This document shows positions 1 through 7,788 of a stretch of 57,337 bases of DNA, piece by piece. This DNA comes from Allotamlana fucoidanivorans. GTDB lineage: Bacteria > Bacteroidota > Bacteroidia > Flavobacteriales > Flavobacteriaceae. A model generated the notes under the pieces. That model was not told where the DNA came from and did not search any database. It saw only the letters and a list, made by a program, of their open reading frames with translations. A program made the position numbers and the translations under genes. The stretch is taken from contig NZ_VDCS01000017.1 in assembly GCF_006265225.1 (NCBI RefSeq), forward strand, positions 1-57,337, given 5' to 3'. Within the stretch, counting starts at the first letter, position 1, and each line of letters opens with the position of its first letter.

Positions 1-89
1 TTGTTTAGTTTTCCTGTTGTAAGTTCGTCTAAAATTTTCAGTTTAAAAGGTTCTGAATACCGTCTGATTACTTTGTCATTTTTGTACAT
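1..89 (-). CDS. IS3-family transposase OrfA, N-terminal fragment (partial)
   Basis: Reading the minus strand from the ATG at 87-89 gives about 29 residues containing the motif RRYSEPFKLKILDEL, then TTGKL before the window ends. This is the recognisable start of the OrfA helix-turn-helix protein (IS3/IS911 transposase subunit) common in Bacteroidota, which binds the inverted repeats of the element. It was too short and edge-cut to be detected as a full reading frame. OrfB with the DDE catalytic domain must lie outside the window. Whether the gene is intact cannot be seen. Confidence 0.75.
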   Translation of the reverse strand, partial: MYKNDKVIRRYSEPFKLKILDELTTGKLN

Positions 90-111
90 AATGTTTGAAA
101 TTATGTAGCCT

Positions 112-126
112 TTATTCAGGACGGGT
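112..126. repeat. 15-bp direct repeat, copy 1 (IS terminal sequence)
   Basis: The sequence ttattcaggacgggt occurs here and, identically and in the same orientation, at 2492-2506. This copy forms the tip of the IS3-type element at the left edge. The reading frame of the next gene is open from 99, so it continues into the end of the insertion sequence, as expected if the IS interrupted that gene. Confidence 0.85.
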
Positions 127-188
127 CATCATTAATAGTTACGGTTGATTGTAGTGAGATAAGCGGTGAAACCCGTGAGGATTTATTC

Positions 189-1292
189 ATGAATAGTCGA
201 GATAGACTTGTAGATTCAAGTGAGTTAAGAAATGAAATTGAAAAACAATTAGAAAAAATATTAAAAGAGCATCCTGGATTAAGAGATTTAAAACATAAGA
301 GACATAAAGAGGAGATTGAAAATAAATTAGACGATTCAAAGCCTTTAGTTGATATAGTTGAAAATATAATGAAACGCTCTCCTTCATTATCTACTCTATT
401 TTCAAGTGGTTTTAGAATTAAAAACCCTTTTAAACTTAAAGAAACCGAAACAGAGAAGAAGTTTATTGGAAAGAAGTTTCCAACTTTTTTCAAGATAGAT
501 AAAGAATCAAGTGAGGAAAAGCCAAAGGAATGCCCTTTAAATCAAACTTCTTTTAGAGTTCAATTTAGTACAGACGTAAGTAATGATTATTTTGATAGAG
601 AAATTGATAAAGGTGAACACAAGCTTTTAATTAATGGTGTTGAATTTGAAGGGACAAAAGCCTTAAACCTTTGGAATGGTCATGCAACACTCAATATCAA
701 TACAAATGATTTATTTCTTAATGGAAATGTTTATGAATTTACCTCAATTGTTTCTGATATTAATCATATAGAGCCATTCATTAATAAGTTCTACGTTAAG
801 ATGGTAACTCCATCAAAACCGAAAAGAGGTAAAAATGGAGGTAGAAAAAAACCTTCGAGTAATAAAAGTGGTAAAGGTGATAAAAGTTCTGACGACCTTG
901 CATTACCAAATGTAATTGAAGTTAGTCGTGATGACAGAAATTGGAATAGTAAAGGATTTGATGAATACACAGCTCTTTATACAGAAAATAATGGTGAAGA
1001 TTTGGGATGGGCTTTTTATATAAACACCGATAATATTCATTTGCTTAATGAACAAAAAAGCAATAAAAAAGTAGATGTAAATATTTTAAAAGCACAATAT
1101 AAATACTCATTAGTAATTATGGGAATGTCAATGATTAAAGCATCTGAAGATAAGGTTTTAGTTGAAAGTGAAGATTTTGAGTTATCTAAAATGATATCAA
1201 TGTTTACGTCCAGTATTTCACCAGTTATTCTTCCATTATTAGCAAGTTTAGGTGAGCTTGTTGAAATGGAATCTGAAACATTAATTATTTAA
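189..1292 (+). CDS. Uncharacterised protein, probable C-terminal remainder of an IS-truncated gene
   Basis: The 367-residue product is not assigned to a family I can name with certainty. The frame stays open upstream of this ATG back to 99, into the IS end, and the upstream residues (a hydrophobic LIVTVDCSEIS strand followed by REDLFMNSRDRL) read as continuous protein. I therefore infer the true gene began further left and lost its N-terminus to the insertion. The visible part has a charged helical stretch (about 10-60), an Ig/beta-sandwich-like middle with WNGHATLN (about 160), a low-complexity Lys/Ser/Gly linker (about 210-230) and a helical C-terminus. There is no signal peptide or membrane segment. 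I recall similar tails on large ATPase-like proteins of accessory loci, but this is memory and not proof. It lies 11 bases before the AlbA_2 gene and is probably cotranscribed with it. Confidence 0.6.
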   Translation: MNSRDRLVDSSELRNEIEKQLEKILKEHPGLRDLKHKRHKEEIENKLDDSKPLVDIVENIMKRSPSLSTLFSSGFRIKNPFKLKETETEKKFIGKKFPTFFKIDKESSEEKPKECPLNQTSFRVQFSTDVSNDYFDREIDKGEHKLLINGVEFEGTKALNLWNGHATLNINTNDLFLNGNVYEFTSIVSDINHIEPFINKFYVKMVTPSKPKRGKNGGRKKPSSNKSGKGDKSSDDLALPNVIEVSRDDRNWNSKGFDEYTALYTENNGEDLGWAFYINTDNIHLLNEQKSNKKVDVNILKAQYKYSLVIMGMSMIKASEDKVLVESEDFELSKMISMFTSSISPVILPLLASLGELVEMESETLII

Positions 1293-1303
1293 TTATTGTA
1301 TAT

Positions 1304-2302
1304 ATGAAATTTTCACAAATAATATTCAACAAAGACTTATATGATTTAACTTATAATGACATAGTAGATTTCTTTAATACAGAAAAGGAAGAAACTTTGA
1401 ATTTAGAATTTAAGTCTTATCCTGTTCAGGGTAATCATAATGATAAAGAAAAAGCTGTTATTAAAGCAATTTGCGGTCTTTCTAATGCAGAAGGAGGTAT
1501 TGTTATTTGGGGAGCACCAATTGAAACAACAAACCCTCAAGGCAATACGATTGCTCAAGGTGATTTAACTCCTTTTGAAACGAATTTAGATAGAGATAGA
1601 ATTATTAATAAAATTTCTAACTTAATAATTCCACTAATCGTTGGAGTGAGAGTTCAAAAATTGGATGCTCCAAATGGAAATTCTATTTTCATAATAGAAG
1701 TAGAAAAAAGCAAGCATAAACCACATCAATATAAAGACAAATATTATATCCGATTGGATGGGCAAACAAAAATTGCTCCTCATTATTTAATAGAAGCAAT
1801 GATGAAGAGTATTGATTTTCCTGTAATTCGAGGTCATATCAGACTTAAAAATATTGAACTTGTTGGAGGCAATGTTGTTTTAAGCTTTGTTAAAGTATTA
1901 TTTAATACTTCGGAGTTTAATAATGATATAAATTTCTTTTACAGAATAGTTGCCATACCTGGAATAATTCGCATAGGACAAAATACTTTTCCAGGAGATT
2001 ATACTAATGAATCGTTGAAAATAATGAGTCATGGCAGACCAAGTAGGTCTACTTTTCAATTGATTATTCCTTCAGCAGAATTAATTGCCAGAGGTCAAGA
2101 AGTTGATGTAGTTCTAAATTTTGGAGGCGAAAAGTCTCCGTCAAAGGTATCTAGATATAAGTATCTTTTAAACAATATTGTAGAAGGAGATGTGCCTAAT
2201 AATGAACTACCATATTTAGTCGAGAAAAATGAAAATGAACTACCTTCTGATGTTACAAATAATAGTATAGATGAGAATATTAATAATTTATTAGATAATT
2301 AA
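1304..2302 (+). CDS. AlbA_2 (Schlafen-type) domain protein
   Basis: This 332-residue cytoplasmic protein carries an AlbA_2 domain at about residues 20-165: an LEFKSYP strand near 33, the core motif LSNAEGGIVIWGA near 59-71, and a closing YYIRLDGQTKIA segment near 146. In the family this fold binds nucleic acid and is related to Schlafen domains; it is frequent in transcriptional regulators and in phage-defence and mobile loci. The second half (about 175-300) is beta-rich and unfamiliar, and the last 40 residues are Asn/Glu-rich. It follows the truncated upstream gene by 11 bases, so both probably formed one operon. Function is not known; a partner role to the broken protein is an inference from adjacency. 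Confidence 0.8.
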   Translation: MKFSQIIFNKDLYDLTYNDIVDFFNTEKEETLNLEFKSYPVQGNHNDKEKAVIKAICGLSNAEGGIVIWGAPIETTNPQGNTIAQGDLTPFETNLDRDRIINKISNLIIPLIVGVRVQKLDAPNGNSIFIIEVEKSKHKPHQYKDKYYIRLDGQTKIAPHYLIEAMMKSIDFPVIRGHIRLKNIELVGGNVVLSFVKVLFNTSEFNNDINFFYRIVAIPGIIRIGQNTFPGDYTNESLKIMSHGRPSRSTFQLIIPSAELIARGQEVDVVLNFGGEKSPSKVSRYKYLLNNIVEGDVPNNELPYLVEKNENELPSDVTNNSIDENINNLLDN

Positions 2303-2657
2303 ATATTTAAAGTCATTCCACACACATTACACTTCCCTCCTACGTCGTCGTGTAAAAAGTGTTCCATTAACTTTGTAAAAGAAGCTTTGGAGAAGAAAAC
2401 TTTTAAAAGAAAAATCAGCAAACGTAACTATGGCTTTTACCAAAGCAAAGTAACATAATGCTGACCATTATAGTACACTTTTTATTATGGATTATTCAGG
2501 ACGGGTAAAGTGGTAAAACAACGTTTTGTTATAGAATTGATACAGGTTACCATGTATCTATAAACATCTATCAAAAGAATAAACTCTGCTTCATAAATTA
2601 CTAAAAGACCGTGCTGATAAAATCTCTAGGACAAAAACACGATTCGAAATAAAGCTA
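2303..2657. other. Gene-free junction with possible decayed coding remnants
   Basis: No intact gene is visible. A start-less plus-strand frame (2303-2457, 51 codons) directly follows the AlbA_2 stop and has a Lys-rich protein-like C-terminus ending FYQSKVT. A second short frame (about 2587-2660) encodes a Lys/Arg-rich tail ending over the stop of the next gene. Both could be remnants of mobile or displaced genes. The second copy of the 15-bp IS-end repeat (2492-2506) lies between them. The stretch appears to be the scar between accessory DNA and the core chromosome. Confidence 0.4.
2492..2506. repeat. 15-bp direct repeat, copy 2 (solo IS end?)
   Basis: An exact copy of the 15 bases at 112-126 in the same orientation, 2380 bases away. 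The flanking bases on the left do not clearly match the interior of the IS at the left edge, so this is either a worn end of a second related element or a recombination footprint. Confidence 0.8.
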
Positions 2658-3818
2658 TTATGTTAACTTTTTCGTTTTCTTTCTTGTCTTATTAAGAGAA
2701 ATACAATGAAAACCTCCGCCTTCTTTATTAATATCAGCACAATTTTGCATAATAATTTTTTTTGAAGGAAATAATGTTTTAAACTGAGCGTGTACCAAAA
2801 TATCCCTTTCTTTGGCTTCAGGTGTATTAAGATACTCGCCGTATGACGGTACAACTACTTTTTTGCTTCCAATGACAAAGTTTAAATAACTCGTAGGAAA
2901 TAGTATAGGGTGCTGAGTATATTCAAAATTGTTTTCTACTAAAAATGGAGCAATAGGAACCCTAACAATATGTAAAGGGTTGTTATCTTGATCCAGAGAA
3001 TTTTTTAAAATTTCATAGCTTTTTTCCAAACGATCAGAAGTTGTTTGTAATATGGGATGAAGATATCGGTCTTCAAATGGTACTTGAGCAAGTAATATGG
3101 TATCTGGCGAAATAAATCGACAAAAATTATCTATATGACCAGCTCCAAAAGAATACAGTTGATTTGGTATAAGTTCAGTGCCTTCGTATTCATCTTGAGG
3201 CAGCACATCTTTAAGCCATATAACTTTTTTAATCCCCATTTTTCTTTTAAGCTCTTTCTCTATATCTTTTAAGGATAACTCTGGGTTATACATGCGTTCA
3301 TGAGATTCTATTAATATGGCCAATCCATCACCATTAACTTCTCTTGCTCCTCCCACGTTAAGAATGCGTGAAGCATAAATGCGCTTGCCAATAAGCTTTT
3401 GATATTCATAAGGGAAACTACTTTTTCTTTCTTGGTAGTACTTAAAACAAAATACCCTAGAACTCCCGTATTTATTTTCTAAAAAAACGGGGCCGAAATC
3501 ACGAATCCAAATTCGTTCGTTTTGAATGGGAATAAGTGTTAATTTATTAAGGTTAACGTTTGCCTTGAGTAATTTATTCTTTACAGTATCCAAAGGCGTT
3601 TTCTTTGGCACATATAAAGTTACAGAATCATCTTCTGACAGAGTTTTTATAAACTCTACATAGGTCTTTTCATGCGATGGAGACCAAATCATTAGATGAG
3701 ATTCTAAATTATCGAAATCGGTTGAAGGCTGGAAATTTTGATATTCAAAATAAAAAAAAGTACAACCTACAACAGCTATGATTGAGGCAATGTACAAGCA
3801 TTTTTTAAGTTTTTTCAT
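2658..3818 (-). CDS. Agmatine deiminase / peptidylarginine deiminase family protein
   Basis: The 386-residue protein belongs to the PAD_porph / agmatine deiminase family, guanidine-modifying enzymes that hydrolyse agmatine or C-terminal arginine to a ureido product plus ammonia. Seen motifs are WIRDFGP (104-110), GGAREVNGDG (156-165), the His-Asp motif AGHIDNFCRF (226-235) and the catalytic Cys in GGGFHC (Cys372). All key residues appear present. The N-terminus has a hydrophobic segment with a lipobox-like VVGC at 16-19, so the enzyme is probably exported and anchored, unlike the usual cytosolic agmatine deiminase. That makes an extracytoplasmic substrate likely. It stands alone, with no putrescine-pathway genes beside it. 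Confidence 0.85.
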   Translation of the reverse strand: MKKLKKCLYIASIIAVVGCTFFYFEYQNFQPSTDFDNLESHLMIWSPSHEKTYVEFIKTLSEDDSVTLYVPKKTPLDTVKNKLLKANVNLNKLTLIPIQNERIWIRDFGPVFLENKYGSSRVFCFKYYQERKSSFPYEYQKLIGKRIYASRILNVGGAREVNGDGLAILIESHERMYNPELSLKDIEKELKRKMGIKKVIWLKDVLPQDEYEGTELIPNQLYSFGAGHIDNFCRFISPDTILLAQVPFEDRYLHPILQTTSDRLEKSYEILKNSLDQDNNPLHIVRVPIAPFLVENNFEYTQHPILFPTSYLNFVIGSKKVVVPSYGEYLNTPEAKERDILVHAQFKTLFPSKKIIMQNCADINKEGGGFHCISLNKTRKKTKKLT

Positions 3819-4211
3819 TTTTCATTATGCGTGATAACATACTCTAAAAAAACGTTTAAACAAACTAAAAATAATTAATTTTCAACCACTTGAATCAATG
3901 CTCTTTGCAGTGATAAAATTAGAGTTGAAAAATAGCAAAATAATCTGAAAAAATTCTATTGCACCCACTATTTTTAATAATTTTAAATATAAGCTCCCTG
4001 TCTTGAAACACAAAAAACCAAAATTCAGACTACAAATGATTTTGGAAACATGTAACTGTTTAACAGAACTTTCAAATCCAAAATATAAACGGAATAATTG
4101 AAGAACATATATGACTTAACCTCTGTTTCTCCTAAAGTTTAGACCAAAACTCTATGAGTTCAAGTAAAAGTTAAAAAACATTTAGTAACTTGATTTAGAA
4201 AGTCATTAAGA
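3819..4211. other. Intergenic region without a visible gene
   Basis: About 390 AT-rich bases upstream of the deiminase gene. I see no reading frame of substance, no RNA gene and no clear promoter consensus. The promoter for the minus-strand deiminase gene must lie at its left end, near 3820-3880. Confidence 0.5.
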
Positions 4212-4250
4212 ACAAAAAACCTATCATGTTAATAATGATAGGTTTTTTGT
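4212..4250 (-). terminator. Strong hairpin terminator (bidirectional form)
   Basis: A perfect 16-base-pair stem, 4212-4227 with 4235-4250, encloses a 7-base loop. The A-run and T-run inside the stem make it usable in both directions. It lies just beyond the stop of the minus-strand gene 4284-4913 and is best read as that gene's terminator. Confidence 0.85.
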
Positions 4251-4283
4251 TTTATTAAACAACGCAGGATAGATCAAAAATAA

Positions 4284-4913
4284 TTAATACTCTGCATTTT
4301 CTTTACCTAAAACAATATCTTTTGTAGTTACAAAAAGCCCCTCTTTTTTGTCTAATTTTAGGATTCGCTGCGGATTGGTGGCTTCTACTTTGGTACGACA
4401 CTTTTCAGTTAACATAGGGTCATTATCAAAAAGAAAACTCTCTAATTTATACTCAGGTTTGTTAGGCTCTTTTATAACAGGCAAAATTTGCTTGGGCTCA
4501 CTTCCGTAAATATAACTACCAGGCACAAAGGTATATAGCGTGTATTTACCATCTGAGTCTGTTTTTACCCAGCCTCTATGATGTACATAGCGCTTTTTAT
4601 TATGACGCTTTAAAACAAAATTACCTTCTTCATCGGATTGCTCTATAAAAAGTAACACATTCTTAGCTGGTGTTACACCATCACTTTCGTAAATAGTACC
4701 CGTAATTTTTAGCTTATTTTTCTTGGTTAGATAATCTGGAATAGTATCAACATTGTTTAGTTGCTTTTCTGAATAGTCATAAACAGGACTTCTCTTTTTA
4801 TAATTTTCAGGTTTTTCAAGTTCTGATTCTGAGTTGGCCACATCTTGCGCAAAAGACATATTACAAGAAGCAACAAAACACACAATGCTAAATAGTAGGG
4901 CAATATTTTTCAT
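4284..4913 (-). CDS. Exported intradiol-dioxygenase-like protein lacking iron ligands
   Basis: The 209-residue product has a signal sequence with both a possible lipobox (VASC, residues 14-17) and a signal-peptidase I site after FAQ. Residues about 70-190 follow the intradiol ring-cleavage dioxygenase fold: KITGTIYESDG, the RGWVKTDSDGKYTL turn, a PGSYIYG loop, then the place where active enzymes carry the His-x-His iron ligands. Here that position reads PKQILPVI, so both histidines are missing. Enzymatic aromatic-ring cleavage is therefore unlikely; a binding or structural role for the beta-sandwich is more plausible. A 16-bp terminator follows. The role is unknown. Confidence 0.7.
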   Translation of the reverse strand: MKNIALLFSIVCFVASCNMSFAQDVANSESELEKPENYKKRSPVYDYSEKQLNNVDTIPDYLTKKNKLKITGTIYESDGVTPAKNVLLFIEQSDEEGNFVLKRHNKKRYVHHRGWVKTDSDGKYTLYTFVPGSYIYGSEPKQILPVIKEPNKPEYKLESFLFDNDPMLTEKCRTKVEATNPQRILKLDKKEGLFVTTKDIVLGKENAEY

Positions 4914-5081
4914 GTTGAATTTGTTTGATTAACACGACTAAAATACCACCTGACTCCTATGGTTAAAAAAAATAATCGACTGAATAATAAAAATTTACGA
5001 TGAATAGGTGAACTGCAATATCATATTTTTCATTAAAAGTGCAAATATACCTTTCTTAAAATCACCCCTACTGAAGACAGC

Positions 5082-5636
5082 TTACTTCTCCGCTTTTTCT
5101 TCCTTGAGCGGTAATATTTTACCCGAATAACTTATAGTTTGCCTATTATTACCAGTTAATGACATATCAGCATTCATATTGGGAAACACTTTAATAATAA
5201 CTCTAAAATTTTCAGAATTACTCAAAGCGTCAAAAGAAATGATATAACTGTTATTCTTCCCTTCCGATACTTTGTAATCTTTAGTTTCGCCATCAAATTG
5301 AATTGCACTATCACCACCACCATAGGCTCCTCCCATTTGGCGCTCTCCAAAATATGGCAAATACGATTTTACCGTGTTACCTGAAACATTTAGAAAATTA
5401 CTGTTTCCAATTAAATTTATAGAGCCAGCATTACTACCGGGCTGAAGCAAACCTGCTACTCGCTGCATAGAAGCCGTAGCCATGGGATACGCCCATTCTG
5501 AATCTATAGTAAACTTTTTACTCTGTACCAGATTGGTTAAGGCATCAATCTCTGCTTGCGTTACCTGATTTTTTGATGAACCACAAGACATTAATACAAA
5601 AAAAACTAATATAGCATACAAATAAGAACCCTTCAT
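5082..5636 (-). CDS. DUF4251 family lipoprotein
   Basis: A 184-residue lipoprotein. The frame is open 14 codons further up, but the ATG at 5634-5636 is chosen because it places a good signal sequence and lipobox (VLMSC) at the start, and because a TAnnTTTG box (5663-5670 on the minus strand) lies inside the longer version. After the Cys comes a helical stretch and then the DUF4251 core with YLPYFGERQMGGAYGGGD and ITFDA-like strands (here SFDALS), the pattern of this Bacteroidota-specific family. Function is unknown; the protein is expected in the periplasm or outer membrane. Confidence 0.85.
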   Translation of the reverse strand: MKGSYLYAILVFFVLMSCGSSKNQVTQAEIDALTNLVQSKKFTIDSEWAYPMATASMQRVAGLLQPGSNAGSINLIGNSNFLNVSGNTVKSYLPYFGERQMGGAYGGGDSAIQFDGETKDYKVSEGKNNSYIISFDALSNSENFRVIIKVFPNMNADMSLTGNNRQTISYSGKILPLKEEKAEK

Positions 5637-5728
5637 AGTGTAATAAATTAAACATTGTTCTACAAAGTTACAAAGCAATTATTGTAACTAATGGTGTACC
5701 GTTTTAAATTTAAGAATAATTTATTAAT

Positions 5729-6775
5729 CTATTCTAAGATATTTCGGATAGCAGAAATCCAATCCTCCATTTGTGTTTTATTGGTATGAAGCGCCACACT
5801 ACCATTACCATAGGGTTGATAAATTTCTGGATTAGTTACAGAAAAGAAACCAACTGTAGTCGTTAAACTGGCACTTGACAAATGCATAACACCATTATCA
5901 GCAGCTATAAAAATACTTGTGTTTTTTATAATAGCGCCCATTTCTCTAATATCCTGGCTGTAAAAATTAGGTGATTTAAAATTAATTTTTGAAATGTTTT
6001 CAATGGGAAGCATTTCAATGATATTATACGCTGGAAACTCTTGTAATAGTCTTTCATAAAAGGTTGTCCACCATGTTTCAGAATAACATTTATCTCCAGT
6101 AGCATTGGTGTAAATACAAATGGTCTTTTTGTCATTTTTCACCACATCTTTCAATATCGCTTTACCTTTTGAAAGTTCTTCCTGATCTAATTTTATATCA
6201 AGTAACGGCATTTCAGTATGATATAATACCACCCCCAAATTCTTTAAATAATCCCGAAGTAGATAAATAGGAAATTTGGATATATGCTTAAAATCAGAAT
6301 GTTTTGACACAGCAGCTTCGTCTTCATTTCCAAAAATCTTAAACTTGGCTTTTGCCATAGAGGTTAAAAGTTTGCCAGAAGATGAATTTCTATCACCATT
6401 AATTACCAAATCATAGTGTTTTTGCTTTATTGAACTCCAACTTTTTATATATTGAAATACATTACTCCATGGCTTTTTAGGCAATTTTATGATGGTATTA
6501 ACCGCTTCATAATTTTGAAACACAGGATGTGCCACACCACCTTTTACAAATAAATCTATAGTACAATTGGGAAACGTTTTGATAACTTCCTGAACTAATG
6601 GCGTTAAAAGTAGTTGATTACCTAGTCTGTGATTAGGCCTTATAATAAGAACTTTTTTTATGTGTTCAGGAACAAGTGATCCGTATTCTGGCTTTACATA
6701 ATTACTACCTACACGTTTGGTAATATTATGCATAATGGTTCTTCTATAATGATTGACGCGTGTCTTGAAACTCAT
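5729..6775 (-). CDS. Glycosyltransferase family 9 (heptosyltransferase-like)
   Basis: The 348-residue cytosolic protein matches the GT9/heptosyltransferase fold: an N-terminal domain with VLIIRPNHRLGNQLLLTPLV (about 42-61), and a C-terminal nucleotide-sugar half with FIAADNGVMHLSSA (about 289-302), where GT9 enzymes bind ADP-heptose. Members add sugars to the lipid A-core of lipopolysaccharide. The acceptor here is unknown. It has its own promoter-like element 6805-6838 and no sugar-pathway genes at its side. The most upstream ATG is used, because the likely transcription start lies beyond it. Confidence 0.85.
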   Translation of the reverse strand: MSFKTRVNHYRRTIMHNITKRVGSNYVKPEYGSLVPEHIKKVLIIRPNHRLGNQLLLTPLVQEVIKTFPNCTIDLFVKGGVAHPVFQNYEAVNTIIKLPKKPWSNVFQYIKSWSSIKQKHYDLVINGDRNSSSGKLLTSMAKAKFKIFGNEDEAAVSKHSDFKHISKFPIYLLRDYLKNLGVVLYHTEMPLLDIKLDQEELSKGKAILKDVVKNDKKTICIYTNATGDKCYSETWWTTFYERLLQEFPAYNIIEMLPIENISKINFKSPNFYSQDIREMGAIIKNTSIFIAADNGVMHLSSASLTTTVGFFSVTNPEIYQPYGNGSVALHTNKTQMEDWISAIRNILE

Positions 6776-6804
6776 GAGCGGTTTAATTCAAAAAATAAGC
6801 GCTG

Positions 6805-6838
6805 CAAAATTACAAATTCTAAAAGGTTAATTTCTCAA
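6805..6838 (-). promoter_or_regulatory. Bacteroidota-type promoter of the GT9 gene
   Basis: On the minus strand a TTG (6836-6838) is followed after 23 bases by TAATTTTG (6805-6812), matching the TAnnTTTG -7 box of the Bacteroidota primary sigma factor. The spacing is at the long end of the accepted range. It lies 30 bases before the start codon at 6775. Confidence 0.5.
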
Positions 6839-6951
6839 GATGCTTAAGAATTTATAAAAGTACGATTGACAAATATAAGTTTGACAATAACATGGTTATC
6901 TCATAATTAACAAATACTATCAAAATAGCCTATGCAACGTAATTACCTAAC

Positions 6952-7788
6952 TTATTTTTTCTTTGTAAAAGCATTTAAAATCAATGCTACTATAATCATA
7001 CTAATCCCTAAAAGACTCCATAATGTATAGATTTCGGTAAATATGAATATACCTAAAAGTACAGAAAAAACAACTTCTAAATATTTAAGGGGCGCTACTT
7101 GATTTGTTGATGCTATCTGAAACGCTTTGGTCATGTATAATTGTCCGAAATATCCAAATACACCGAGTAACAGTAATAATATCCACTCTATTCCTAAGGG
7201 TGTTTTCCAATAGAATATAGAAACAACACCACCAACCAAAAAGGAGATCATCATAAAATAATGTACCACTACTACGGGGTGTTCTGTTTTTCCTATTTTA
7301 CTCAATATAACATACACTAAGCCGCTAAAAATGGCCGAAATTATAATTAAAATCAACCCTAACGTATTTAGCGTTGTATCAAATCCTTTTAATACCAACA
7401 CGCCTAAAAAGGCTATAAAAAAGTATAGCCACTGAACCGGTTTAATATATTCCTTTAAAAACAGTACAGCGAAAATACCAGAAAATATAGGCGCTAAATA
7501 CCGTAATGAAACCGCCGTTCCAATAGGCAAATATTTTGTTGACATGAAAAATAACGACATGGACGTCACCCCAACCAAACCTCTTAAAATCAATATCTTT
7601 TTATTGTTCCCAAACATGGGAATGTTATTCTTCAACAACAGGCCAAACGTAAAGCATAGCGACCCTATTGATCTGAAAAAAACTATTTGAAAAGTATTGA
7701 ATCCTGATAGATATTTCACGGTGCCATTCATACAAGCAAAAGCGAGCGCACTTATGATCATATATTTAATGGCTTGTTTAACGTCCAT
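6952..7788 (-). CDS. EamA/DMT-family transporter
   Basis: A 278-residue membrane protein with about ten hydrophobic segments and two EamA repeats, the second half containing GYFGQLYMTKAFQIASTNQVAPLKYLEVVFS-type features of the drug/metabolite transporter superfamily (AFQ...VAPL near the start of helix 8-9). The ATG at 7786-7788 is preferred to the longer frame because it gives a normal EamA N-terminus and an 11-base overlap with the upstream transporter gene, indicating translational coupling. Substrate unknown; members export amino acids, nucleotides or sugars. It is a diverged paralogue of its neighbour. Confidence 0.88.
   Translation of the reverse strand: MDVKQAIKYMIISALAFACMNGTVKYLSGFNTFQIVFFRSIGSLCFTFGLLLKNNIPMFGNNKKILILRGLVGVTSMSLFFMSTKYLPIGTAVSLRYLAPIFSGIFAVLFLKEYIKPVQWLYFFIAFLGVLVLKGFDTTLNTLGLILIIISAIFSGLVYVILSKIGKTEHPVVVVHYFMMISFLVGGVVSIFYWKTPLGIEWILLLLLGVFGYFGQLYMTKAFQIASTNQVAPLKYLEVVFSVLLGIFIFTEIYTLWSLLGISMIIVALILNAFTKKK

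Larger units (their letters stand above)
1..126 (-). mobile_element. IS3-family insertion sequence, left-truncated by window edge
   Basis: Only one end of the element is inside the window. On the minus strand a terminal sequence (112-126, extending to 128 if the element begins with the usual TG) is followed after about 37 bases by the ATG of an IS3-type OrfA. The end reads TGACCCGTCCTGAATAA going inward, a plausible IS3-type terminal inverted repeat. The rest of the element lies left of position 1, so its length, its OrfB and any target duplication cannot be judged. The placement as IS3 family rests on the OrfA N-terminus. Confidence 0.7.

Noticed and set aside
116-493. Minus-strand 125-codon frame opposite the truncated gene
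   Set aside because: It is antisense to the plus-strand gene with convincing protein character, is rich in Phe/Ser/Leu as expected from the reverse of a Lys/Glu-rich gene, and has no family pattern.
112-2506. Attachment sites of an integrated phage or ICE
   Set aside because: The direct repeat might be att sites, but no integrase or phage gene lies between the copies, and the left copy coincides with an IS3 tip.
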